From Shimia sp051201625 (GTDB lineage Bacteria > Pseudomonadota > Alphaproteobacteria > Rhodobacterales > Rhodobacteraceae), in assembly GCF_051201625.1 (NCBI RefSeq), contig NZ_CP179203.1, positions 3,348,001 through 3,412,000 of the forward strand: 64,000 nt of DNA, written 5' to 3'. Both the position numbers and the translations under genes were made by a program. Below the pieces are notes generated by a model. The model was not told where the DNA came from, ran no database searches, and saw only the letters and a program-made list of their open reading frames with translations. Numbering within the stretch: the first letter of the stretch is position 1; the number at the start of each line of letters is the position of its first letter. Below, one piece after another: positions 54,890-63,180 of this stretch.

Positions 54890-56089
54890 ATGAGGTTTTT
54901 GGTATTCATATTATTTGTGTTAACTGCAGGTGCAGCTTTCGCTGACGAGAAAGTGGATAATAAAACGACGCTCTTCGCTGCAGCAGATATTTCGAGTTCA
55001 ACAAAAGAATTGGTGAAGAGATGGTATCTTATTGGAGTTGATGCATGGGGCAGCCACGGGCCAACAGAGATATATGTTGTTGGTAGCAGCTTTGACGCTG
55101 CGAAAGAACTTGAAGACGCATTTTGCGAACGCCGCAAAAAACTAAATCGTAATTGGGATTTGCGCCACGATTGCGCCAACAAACATCATAAGATATTTCG
55201 GCATATGCCTGAAGAAGGTGGCGCTTATGTTAGTTCTTACATTCGCCCAAACTTAACGTATGACTTTTATACACTGACTATGGGGAGTTCTCGACCCTAC
55301 CCAGATGAGGAAGATTATAAGCAAACCATTTTACATGAGTATTGGCATATCTATCAGCATTCAAAAATTTCAGATGAATGTACAACCGATAGACGTGACA
55401 AGTGTGAGCGCGATAAGAAGCTGACGGGAAATTACGAGAAAACGCCATGGGTTCACGAAGGAAGCGCTAATTATATGGGCCTTCTCGAATATTCGCGCCA
55501 CGTTGGAAGCCTGCGCGATATGCGTCGTCAAATGTTCAGATACAAGGACCGAAGTTTCAACAATTACTTTTCCTCATCACAGAAATTAAATGAATTTACC
55601 TACGATTATGAACGGCGTTTAGCGTATGATATCGGTACTTGGTTTGTAGCTTACCTTGTCTATCGAGAGGGGGAAACGGCGCTGAAAGACGCGTTTTATG
55701 GTGATCTAGATAAATACGGTTTTGAGCGCTCGTTCGAAAGGAATTTCGGGAAAAGCACGGAAGATTACATCTCAGAATTTACTGCTTTTATTGCTAAAAA
55801 TAGAAATAACAAAAAAGAGCTGAATAAGCTCTTTCATAGATCGCTGATGGACCGCGACCACCGTGTCAATTTAGAAACAAAAAAAGCCTTCGCTTCTTTA
55901 AGTTTGTGTCAACGAAAAGCATTACAAAGCCATTTTGCTAAAGAAGGTTTCTACAAAAGTTCAATTGACGGGCTGTGGGGGAAAAACACTAAAGCTGCTT
56001 TTGATAAGTCACTCAGCTCAAATAAGCTCGATCAAATTGATGAAGGTAATCTTGCAATAGCTTACGGTCTTGAGGACAAATGCGACTAA
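54890..56089 (+). CDS. Secreted zinc metallopeptidase-like protein with C-terminal peptidoglycan-binding-like domain
   Basis: 399 residues. Signal peptide (RFLVFILFVLTAGAAFA). HEYWH at 149-153 is an HExxH zinc motif, and WVHEGSANYM offers a downstream Glu190 as third ligand, as in gluzincin-type peptidases. Residues about 340-385 (CQRKALQSHFAKEGFYKSSIDGLWGKNTKAAF) resemble a PG_binding_1 unit. No clear ribosome site before ATG 54890, AT-rich codon use unlike lodAB, and placement between two IS6-like elements suggest transfer. Function unknown; a cell-wall-associated protease is inferred. Confidence 0.7.
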   Translation: MRFLVFILFVLTAGAAFADEKVDNKTTLFAAADISSSTKELVKRWYLIGVDAWGSHGPTEIYVVGSSFDAAKELEDAFCERRKKLNRNWDLRHDCANKHHKIFRHMPEEGGAYVSSYIRPNLTYDFYTLTMGSSRPYPDEEDYKQTILHEYWHIYQHSKISDECTTDRRDKCERDKKLTGNYEKTPWVHEGSANYMGLLEYSRHVGSLRDMRRQMFRYKDRSFNNYFSSSQKLNEFTYDYERRLAYDIGTWFVAYLVYREGETALKDAFYGDLDKYGFERSFERNFGKSTEDYISEFTAFIAKNRNNKKELNKLFHRSLMDRDHRVNLETKKAFASLSLCQRKALQSHFAKEGFYKSSIDGLWGKNTKAAFDKSLSSNKLDQIDEGNLAIAYGLEDKCD

Positions 56090-56155
56090 ATTACTCGTCG
56101 TCATTTTCACTCATAAACTGCCCCCAAGCGCAGACCATTATCAGGTGCGCATTTT

Positions 56156-56973
56156 GGTGCTGTCAGACGAATGCGAACCAGTCTCTGCAAGGACAATGAA
56201 GCCGCCCTTTATGCCGCACCGAGTTGATGCCACTCAGCGAGAGCGACGGCACGGTTGAGCTTGAAATTTTGTCGGGAGTAGAGGTGGCGTTCTTGGTTGA
56301 AATGGTTGTGGACCGAGGCGTGGACTGAGACGAACATTTGCAAACTTCGCGTTCGGCGAAAGCGCCGCATGGCTCGCTCTCTTCGTCGAAACGGCAAGTG
56401 GGAATTCTCAGCGCGATTGTTTTTCCAGCGACCTGTCTCTTGGCGATCCGCATTGCCAATGACCTTCATCGCAGCGCCGTAAGACCGCAGTAGATCGGTC
56501 ACGATCACATGTGGTTGGCCAAAGCGCTTCATTGATTTTCTGAGGAATTTCAATGCAGCTTTGCGATCCCGACGCTTGGTGACATAGCTTTCCAACACTT
56601 CGCTTTCGTGATCGACCGCCCGCCACAGGTAGTGGGTTTCACCATTAATTTTTACGAACGCCTCGTCCAGATGCCATTGCCAGTTCGAATGCGCACGCAT
56701 CCGACTGACCCGTTTCCTTCGGATCTCCGCGGCAAACAACGGGCTGAACCGGTTCCACCAGAAACGAACCGTCTCGTGGCTGATCTCAATACCACGCTCA
56801 TGCAGCAGGTCTTCGACATTTCGAAGCGATAGCGGATATCGAACGTACATCATAACCGCCAGGCGGATGATCTGCGGGCTGGTTTTGAAGTACTTGAATA
56901 TGTCGGGTTTGGTCATGATCGGACGCTACGAAACCAACCTGCCCTTCACAAGCCAGTTTCCTCTGACACCGCC
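56156..56973 (-). mobile_element. Intact IS6-family insertion sequence (818 bp)
   Basis: Imperfect terminal inverted repeats: GGTGCTGTCAGACGAA at the left and, on the other strand, GGCGGTGTCAGAGGAA at the right (three mismatches in 16). One transposase gene fills the element. I do not see an 8-bp target duplication at the edges, so flanking DNA may have been rearranged. Confidence 0.85.
56209..56916 (-). CDS. IS6-family transposase
   Basis: 235 residues, uninterrupted. N-terminal region MTKPDIFKYFKTSPQIIRLA, then MYVRYPLSLRNVEDLLHERG, a DDE core with WHLDEAFVKINGETHYLWRAVD (first Asp), VIVTDLLRSYGAAM (second Asp) and NNRAENSHLPFRRRERAM (Glu). All catalytic residues are present, so it may be active and could mobilise the decayed copies nearby. 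Confidence 0.93.
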   Translation of the reverse strand: MTKPDIFKYFKTSPQIIRLAVMMYVRYPLSLRNVEDLLHERGIEISHETVRFWWNRFSPLFAAEIRRKRVSRMRAHSNWQWHLDEAFVKINGETHYLWRAVDHESEVLESYVTKRRDRKAALKFLRKSMKRFGQPHVIVTDLLRSYGAAMKVIGNADRQETGRWKNNRAENSHLPFRRRERAMRRFRRTRSLQMFVSVHASVHNHFNQERHLYSRQNFKLNRAVALAEWHQLGAA

Positions 56974-57211
56974 CCGTCCAGCCATCCCCATAACGCCGGC
57001 CGGTCATTTTTCTTTGCTGAACGTGACCGCTCCACGTGATGTTCTAGCACAAGCCGTCTAGGGTCCAGCAGTCCTCCTTCCTTAAATCCCAGCGAAACCT
57101 TCCTCTTCTAACTTGCGCTTGCTGGCAATTCCGCTGGCCAACAAAAAGAGCCTTTGGGGGCCGGAGTAAGTGCAGTGACTACAGAAAGACATTTTCCAGC
57201 ACATCTTCATT

Positions 57212-60200
57212 TTGATCGCCTTCCGCCCTCAGGGCGAAAGAGCATTTCAATTGAAAAAGAAACCATTTCAACAACAGGACCAAGCAGCCAGATTCACAAT
57301 TTTGGAAGCAGGTCACGGTCGAATTCAAACAAAACGATTTCACAATGGTGGCGTGGATAGTTCGAGCCGCGCGAAAAACTTCACCCATGAAGAACGCGCA
57401 GTATGCAGCTTTGATGGCCTTTACGACTTAATCACCGAACTCTCGAAGTCACCTTGCAAAGTGGTCGTGGCGGGATCTGTAAAGGAAGAATTTCTTCGCC
57501 AGGAACACATACGACGCCTGGCCAATCCGCGAGATGGCGAAGCCGCCACGCTGAGCGATCAAGGTTGTGCCTGGCTTCACTTCGATGTCGATGATGTCGT
57601 GCGGCCAGACCATTTAAGTTGGCAGAATCCACAAGCTTTGGCCGAGTGGACCTGGGGCACCATATCTCGGAAGCTACCAGCATTGAAGGGTGTCTCAGTC
57701 GTTTGGCAGGCCTCTTCAAGTGCGGCCACAGACGGCAAGGAGCACCTGGCCAAATTCCACTTCTATTGCCTGGCAGATCGCCCCTTGCTCAAACATGAGC
57801 GTGAACACCTGTTTGAAGTTGTCGGCAGCGACAAAAGCTTGGCGCGGATTGCACAATCCAACTACATCGCAAACCCGATTTTTGATGGGGTTCGCGATCC
57901 TTTGGAAGGGTTGCCAAGAATTGGGGTCCTCAGAGAACAGAAGGAAATAGTGGATACGGGTTCCATTGCGTTTCCTAACGTTGCCAAGAGAAGTCAAAAG
58001 AAGGCAACGAAAGGAAAGCCATCCAAACCCTTCCAATGTGAAGCCAATCCTTCTCATTCAAAGACCATCACTTCAAAGCGAGGAGAAGCCCAACTTTCGA
58101 AAGCATGTGCAAGACTTGCCGATGGCAAACATGGGAACACAACGATTTACAATGAATCCCTTCTGATCGGTGGGTTTGTTGGTGCAGGCGAAATCAATGA
58201 AACGGAAGCTTTTGGCAGACTTCTGAATGCCGCGCGCAACACCGGACACGACAGATACGAGGAGGCAGTGCGCAACGGCATCAGAGATGGCGTGGCACGG
58301 CCAATCAATGGAGCCAAACCAGCGGATGCACCCGCGTCCTTTCATCCGCCAAGGTCGATCTCGCGCGATCTCGCTATCGCAATGCATTCGAAAACCATAG
58401 AAGAATGGGGAACCAAGGCCATGGCTTTTCTTTCCAAGCAAAGAGAAGGAAAGGCTTCGAAAAGATGGGCAAGCCCGCCACAAGTAGTGCTTTCTGGTGC
58501 TCAAGGCGTCGGCAAGACAGCAGCCATTGTCGGCCGTGACGGGCACTCAGGGTTTCTCCACTACACAAATGGGCTTGTTTCCTTAGTACTTTTGCCCGAT
58601 CACGAAAAGGTGGCAGAGGCGTATGCCGACTATCACAACAATGCTTCCGTCACTGCTCCACCTGCCATCGTGCTGAAAGGCCGTAATCGACCGGATTCAG
58701 CGGCTCACAGCGCCTCCACCAAAATGTGCCACGCGTATCCTACAGCCAGCAAGATATCTGAACTTGGGTTCTCCATTCGCTCGGCGCTGTGCAAGAAATG
58801 CCCGTTTCAAATGGAATGCGGGTACCTGCGGCAAGAAGCAGAAATCAAAGCGCACTTGAGTGCCAAGGCGGGGCTAGTGATCTTTGCACCGCACGAATAC
58901 GGCCACCTGCCTCTACCGGCTGAAGCGGAGCCTGATCTCACGATTTTTGATGAACGACCACGTGATTTTGGCGTGGAAGACGTGCACGTTTCATTGGTTG
59001 AGCTGGCGGAAGATCTGATGCCTCCAGTGAAAAACAACACTGCCAGAGATGACGAGGTTATGGACTCCCTTGTGGCGCAAGATAAGGCGATCTCGCCAGT
59101 AAAGAGAGCCTTGTTGTCGATGGCGGGAAGTAACGAGGGGTTTTGCTTAAAGCTATTGCGGGAGTCAGGGCTTACAACTGAGTTGTTAAAGGCCGCCATC
59201 AGGGACCTTGAGGAGCTGAAAACCGGCAACATAAACCGCGCTTTGAAACCGCTATTTTCTTGCAAGGAAGACCCCATAGATGAGACCCAGCTTATTACCA
59301 TTGGCCAACGACTTAAGGACAGTACAGCAAGTCATGCACGACGGCTTCAGATTCTTTGTGAGTGCTTGTTGGCTGACATGAAGAATGGCTTGGTTACTTC
59401 AAGCGCAGTATTCACGCAGCAGGACCGAACGCGTCCATCTAAACATCAGGCAGGGTTCTGCGCTGTGCGTCTGCGCAAGCTCAAAAACATCAATGTTCGT
59501 CCATTTCTATATGTCGATGGCACAGCCGATCCCGACCTTTCGCGGCGCCTCTTCGGCTCCGATATGGAAGCACACCATTATCCCGTCGAGCGAAATGCCA
59601 AGGTCACACAGGTTATTGGATGCAACTTTGCCAAGCGTAGGCTAAGCGTTGAGGCCCAAGACAAACAGAAGCTGACAGACAAAATCATACTTGAAAACGA
59701 AACCCTGCGCGGCTTCGTCAATGATGTCATTGCGCGCCATCCGGAAGCAGCCGTGTTCGGCACCAAGGCCGTTATCAGTTCACTTGACATTGACCAGACC
59801 GGAAAGGCTGGCCACTTTGGCAAACTCAGAGGCCAAAACAAGTGGGAGCAGTTTGATCAGGCCATCGTTATCGGACGTGAACAACCTGGCTATCTGGACG
59901 TCGAAAGGATCGCAAGAGCCTTTGCCTCCGCGGCAGGTGAAGATTTCCTGTCTGGAGACTACGTCAAACAAAGCCGCGGTATCAGGATGAGGCGTCGGGC
60001 ACATGCGGTTGATGTCTTGGTGCACCGGGATCCCTGGGGGGATCGAATTCTTCGTCAGATCCGTGAAGCCGAAATCGAGCAAGCCATGGACCGTATCAGG
60101 TTGATTCACAACAAAGTGCCGAAGGAAGTTTTTCTGCTGACACCTGTGGTTGCAAACGTGACAGTGGATCGGATTATTGAGTGGCGGGACTTCAAAAGGG

Positions 60201-60598
60201 GCGGAAGCAACATTGAACGGGCCATTGCCAAACACGGTGTGTTGTTCCTGTCCCCGACCGATTGCGCACGCTACATGTCAGATATCTGGCGATCCAAACA
60301 AGCCGCGGGAACTGACCCTTCACGCGCGAAACTAATGTCAAAAGAGCCATGTAGAGATATTCTATATGGGGAATTTGACGGTAAGAGCCCGCCAATACTG
60401 GTCGAATTCCGGCCAGCCATCGAAGCAGGCAGGACGGCGCGGCGCAGGAAGGCTTTGGTATTTGCACCTGCACATGAAGCGCGACAAAAATTGGAACAGT
60501 TCTTTCCTGTTTCGGAGTTCCGCTATTGTGAACTGAGCGACGCGTTAAAGATCACCGAAATCGACAACCAAAAAGCCACCGAAGAGATGAGCAGTTGA
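57212..60598 (+). CDS. Primase-helicase fusion: AEP-type primase, PriCT-like linker, Fe-S (XPD/DinG-like) helicase
   Basis: About 1128 residues; the start is uncertain (TTG 57212 gives the longest frame; GTG 57353 is possible). Residues 121-250 show AEP primase features: WLHFDVDDV (two Asp at 125 and 127), AKFHFYCL (His183) and SNYIANPIFDGVRDPLEGL. Residues about 290-365 look like the helical PriCT domain. A helicase follows: Walker A GAQGVGKT (429-436), four Cys at 506, 527, 530 and 536 placed like the Fe-S site of XPD/DinG, DE box IFDE (578-581) and QSRGIRMRRR near residue 920 as motif VI. This suggests a replication or repair protein of a mobile element. Cupin gene follows by 12 bp. Confidence 0.72.
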   Translation: MIAFRPQGERAFQLKKKPFQQQDQAARFTILEAGHGRIQTKRFHNGGVDSSSRAKNFTHEERAVCSFDGLYDLITELSKSPCKVVVAGSVKEEFLRQEHIRRLANPRDGEAATLSDQGCAWLHFDVDDVVRPDHLSWQNPQALAEWTWGTISRKLPALKGVSVVWQASSSAATDGKEHLAKFHFYCLADRPLLKHEREHLFEVVGSDKSLARIAQSNYIANPIFDGVRDPLEGLPRIGVLREQKEIVDTGSIAFPNVAKRSQKKATKGKPSKPFQCEANPSHSKTITSKRGEAQLSKACARLADGKHGNTTIYNESLLIGGFVGAGEINETEAFGRLLNAARNTGHDRYEEAVRNGIRDGVARPINGAKPADAPASFHPPRSISRDLAIAMHSKTIEEWGTKAMAFLSKQREGKASKRWASPPQVVLSGAQGVGKTAAIVGRDGHSGFLHYTNGLVSLVLLPDHEKVAEAYADYHNNASVTAPPAIVLKGRNRPDSAAHSASTKMCHAYPTASKISELGFSIRSALCKKCPFQMECGYLRQEAEIKAHLSAKAGLVIFAPHEYGHLPLPAEAEPDLTIFDERPRDFGVEDVHVSLVELAEDLMPPVKNNTARDDEVMDSLVAQDKAISPVKRALLSMAGSNEGFCLKLLRESGLTTELLKAAIRDLEELKTGNINRALKPLFSCKEDPIDETQLITIGQRLKDSTASHARRLQILCECLLADMKNGLVTSSAVFTQQDRTRPSKHQAGFCAVRLRKLKNINVRPFLYVDGTADPDLSRRLFGSDMEAHHYPVERNAKVTQVIGCNFAKRRLSVEAQDKQKLTDKIILENETLRGFVNDVIARHPEAAVFGTKAVISSLDIDQTGKAGHFGKLRGQNKWEQFDQAIVIGREQPGYLDVERIARAFASAAGEDFLSGDYVKQSRGIRMRRRAHAVDVLVHRDPWGDRILRQIREAEIEQAMDRIRLIHNKVPKEVFLLTPVVANVTVDRIIEWRDFKRGGSNIERAIAKHGVLFLSPTDCARYMSDIWRSKQAAGTDPSRAKLMSKEPCRDILYGEFDGKSPPILVEFRPAIEAGRTARRRKALVFAPAHEARQKLEQFFPVSEFRYCELSDALKITEIDNQKATEEMSS

Positions 60599-60610
60599 AA
60601 GGATGTCAGG

Positions 60611-60982
60611 ATGATAAAATATGTTCCGGGAGACGATGTCGGGCGGCTAGAGCCATGGCCCTTCGACAATCCTGAAAGCGATTACCAGATCAGGCAGGGA
60701 GATCCAAAAGCATTTGGCCGAATGGATGCCGGCGGACCCGGCCATACCACTCGGGCAGGTATCTGGCGCTGCACCAAGGGAATCTTCGGATGCACTGAGC
60801 AAGGCGATGAGCTGATGACTATTTTATCCGGTCGCTGTCGGCTGACCAACACGACAAGCAATGAGACCAACGACCTTGGACCGGGGGACAGCCTCTTTGT
60901 GCGGGACGGCAGCAGGGTTGTCTGGGAGATCACCGAAGACGTAACCAAGGTTTTCTTCGGACATAAATCCGATGGGTTCTAG
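60611..60982 (+). CDS. Cupin domain protein (DUF861/(S)-ureidoglycine aminohydrolase-like cupin)
   Basis: 123 residues. TRAGIWRCTKGIFGCTEQGDELMTILSGRCRLT and GPGDSLFVRDGSRVVWEI form the two cupin motifs, with a metal-type Glu in the first but fewer His than usual. AGGATGTCAGG precedes the ATG. Follows the primase-helicase gene by 12 bp, possibly on the same transcript, though a functional link is not obvious. Confidence 0.82.
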   Translation: MIKYVPGDDVGRLEPWPFDNPESDYQIRQGDPKAFGRMDAGGPGHTTRAGIWRCTKGIFGCTEQGDELMTILSGRCRLTNTTSNETNDLGPGDSLFVRDGSRVVWEITEDVTKVFFGHKSDGF

Positions 60983-61120
60983 CAGAGGTTCAATGTCAGG
61001 ATCCTAGCTTGTCAGAAATCCTTTTAGCATTGGAGCTTAGCTCAAAGTCACAAATTTCTTAACGTCAGCTTAATCAGAAAAAAATATAAACCGGGCTAAC
61101 AATAAAAGAGGCAAAGCCCG

Positions 61121-61444
61121 ATGCTAATGAGCCTTCCTGAGGTAAAAACAGTTCCCCCCATCTCCAGTTCTCAACGTGGAGCATCCGTAAATAAACGCGC
61201 AGTCAAGTTGGACGCTGACATTGAACTTGGCACAAAAGCAAAACGATCTGACCGAAAGCTAGTTCGTGAGACTGAACGCGTCAAATCCGCGCTTGAGAAA
61301 GTCGCATTCCTTGTGATCAATGATCCTGTTTACGTACCAATTATGGAACGGCTTGAGCATGAGCTGGCCCAGATGCAGGAGCGGGTCGAAAACAATCCGT
61401 TGGAAAGAGCGTTGGCACTGGTTCATCAAAACGCGAATTTCTGA
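61121..61444 (+). CDS. Hypothetical protein, mostly helical
   Basis: 107 residues from ATG 61121, with AGAGG 10-14 bases upstream. A disordered Ser-rich start is followed by a highly charged helical region (RSDRKLVRETERVKSALEKVAFLVINDPVYVPIMERLEHELAQMQ) likely to form a coiled coil. No family recognised. Confidence 0.55.
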   Translation: MLMSLPEVKTVPPISSSQRGASVNKRAVKLDADIELGTKAKRSDRKLVRETERVKSALEKVAFLVINDPVYVPIMERLEHELAQMQERVENNPLERALALVHQNANF

Positions 61445-61548
61445 AGGATGCGTGCATTATGCTCAAGCGACGCACCATCGCCCCATTGTGGCCGCGCCAT
61501 ACACCTCCTACTATCAAACTCCATTGAAAGGGTTTTTTGAAATACTCC

Positions 61549-62853
61549 ATGAAGTGGTGTGTCGTAATATTTAGTTTATGCCTGCCGTCTACTTCACTGG
61601 CCGGACCTCTACCTGCGCCCAACCCGAAGTTTTTAGAAACTGACATGGCAAGTGTCGAACTGGGCAGATTGCTATTCTATGATCCCATCCTCAGCGGCAA
61701 TAAGACTGTATCCTGCGCCGCATGCCACCATCCAAGGTATGGAACTGGAGACGGACTTTCCCTTGGCGTTGGCGATGGAGGTCTTGGGCTCGGCTTCGAA
61801 CGTGTTATCGACCCCAATAATCCACCTCAACAACGCATCTCGCGCAATGCACCAGCCCTGTTCAATCTAGGTGCAAGCGAATTCAAACATCTTTTCCATG
61901 ATGGCCGACTTGAAGAAGACCCCACCCACATCTCGGGAATACGCACACCTTTAGGTGCAGAAATGGAGACCGGATTTGAATCTGTACTCGCGGCACAAGC
62001 TATGTTTACAGTTCTCTCCAGCGATGAAATGGCCGGCCACCATTCAGAAAATGATGTTGCTGAGGCCCTTCGCCGGGGTTTGGTGACAGGTCCAGGGGGC
62101 GCATGGGACATCCTTGCCAAGCGGGTTGAGATTATTCCAGCCTACCGAAAGTCTTTCAATGTGGTCTTACCAGAAAACGCACCAATCCATTTTCACGACA
62201 TTGCCAATGCGCTCGCTGATTTCATCCGCTTTGAATGGCGCGCTGACAACAGCCCGTTTGATCGTTTCTTGCAGACTGGCGCTTCGTTGCCCCATGCAGC
62301 ATCCAAAGGAATGGAATTGTTTTATGGAAAAGCGCAGTGCGATCGATGTCATTCGGGCTTGTTCCAAACCGACCATAGCTTTCATGCAATAGCTATGCCT
62401 CAGATCGGGCCTGGCAAAGCCGCTCTGCTTGGACAACACAACCGCGATGTTGGCCGAATGCTTGTGACCGGCGATAGTCAGGATGCCTACAAGTTTCGCA
62501 CACCGTCTTTGCGTAACCTATTAGAGACTGGGCCATACGGCCATGCCGGAGCCTTTGCCACTATCGAAAGCGTGGTCCGGCACCACCTTGACCCGATTGC
62601 CAGCCTGCGGGCGTACGATTCTCGCCAAGCGCTTTTGTTGCCCCCCCACGATGTTAGTGATTTTGCGCTTTTAGCAGACATGTCTGAAATGAACTTAATT
62701 GCCAGCGCTAATGAACTAACGCCAATGACACTTAGCGATCAAGAAATAGATCAGATTTTGGCTTTTTTACGCTCTCTGCATGATCAGGGAAATGCAGAAA
62801 GTCGACTAGGTGTTCCATCAACCGTTCCCAGCGGCCTGCCAGTAGAAAAATAA
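61549..62853 (+). CDS. Di-heme cytochrome c peroxidase / MauG-like protein
   Basis: ATG 61549 (MKWCVVIFSLCLPSTSLAG) supplies a signal peptide; a TTG at 61537 is in frame. 434 residues with two heme c sites, CAACH (56-60) and CDRCH (about 260). LGRLLFYDPILSGNKTVSC, HDGRLEEDP, FRTPSLRNLLETGPYGHAGAF and the late LLADMSEMN-DQEIDQILAFLRSL are typical of the CcpA/MauG superfamily. Periplasmic; would reduce peroxide or oxidise a protein substrate. Not clustered with lodAB but could deal with peroxide that LodA makes, by inference. Confidence 0.9.
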   Translation: MKWCVVIFSLCLPSTSLAGPLPAPNPKFLETDMASVELGRLLFYDPILSGNKTVSCAACHHPRYGTGDGLSLGVGDGGLGLGFERVIDPNNPPQQRISRNAPALFNLGASEFKHLFHDGRLEEDPTHISGIRTPLGAEMETGFESVLAAQAMFTVLSSDEMAGHHSENDVAEALRRGLVTGPGGAWDILAKRVEIIPAYRKSFNVVLPENAPIHFHDIANALADFIRFEWRADNSPFDRFLQTGASLPHAASKGMELFYGKAQCDRCHSGLFQTDHSFHAIAMPQIGPGKAALLGQHNRDVGRMLVTGDSQDAYKFRTPSLRNLLETGPYGHAGAFATIESVVRHHLDPIASLRAYDSRQALLLPPHDVSDFALLADMSEMNLIASANELTPMTLSDQEIDQILAFLRSLHDQGNAESRLGVPSTVPSGLPVEK

Positions 62854-63180
62854 CGCAGAGTGCCTCCTGCTTTTTGCGTATCTCAGGGTCATCATCATGA
62901 TATCGAGTCGTTGCTTCAGGTGTTTTACGTTTTATCCAAAGGCGCTTGAATTAGACTTAAAACGATCCAGGCCGATTCACAGATCTTTCAAAAAAATTTA
63001 TTTTTCCTCAGAAAATAGCGCTATCAAGCCACTCCCTAGCGACCTCTACCCCTGAGACACCCTGCCCGTTGCCGCAGCGCGGCAAATGCGTTATTGGTCT
63101 CGCCGAGCGCTAAGTATTGACTGTCCGGCTCCCGCGACTGCCAAGGCTTCGCCCGCCTGTTTGATAAAGGAAACATAAGC
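62854..63180. other. Spacer before the thiolase gene
   Basis: About 330 bases. AAAGGAAAC at 63165-63175 is the ribosome site of the thiolase. No gene seen; an AT-rich stretch around 62985-63015 may be part of a promoter. Confidence 0.45.

Noticed and set aside
57154..57360. Plus-strand frame overlapping the start of the primase-helicase
   Set aside because: It overlaps a frame whose protein is family-like from about residue 28 of the longer gene; the short frame has no recognisable domain, although a frameshifted start cannot be fully excluded.
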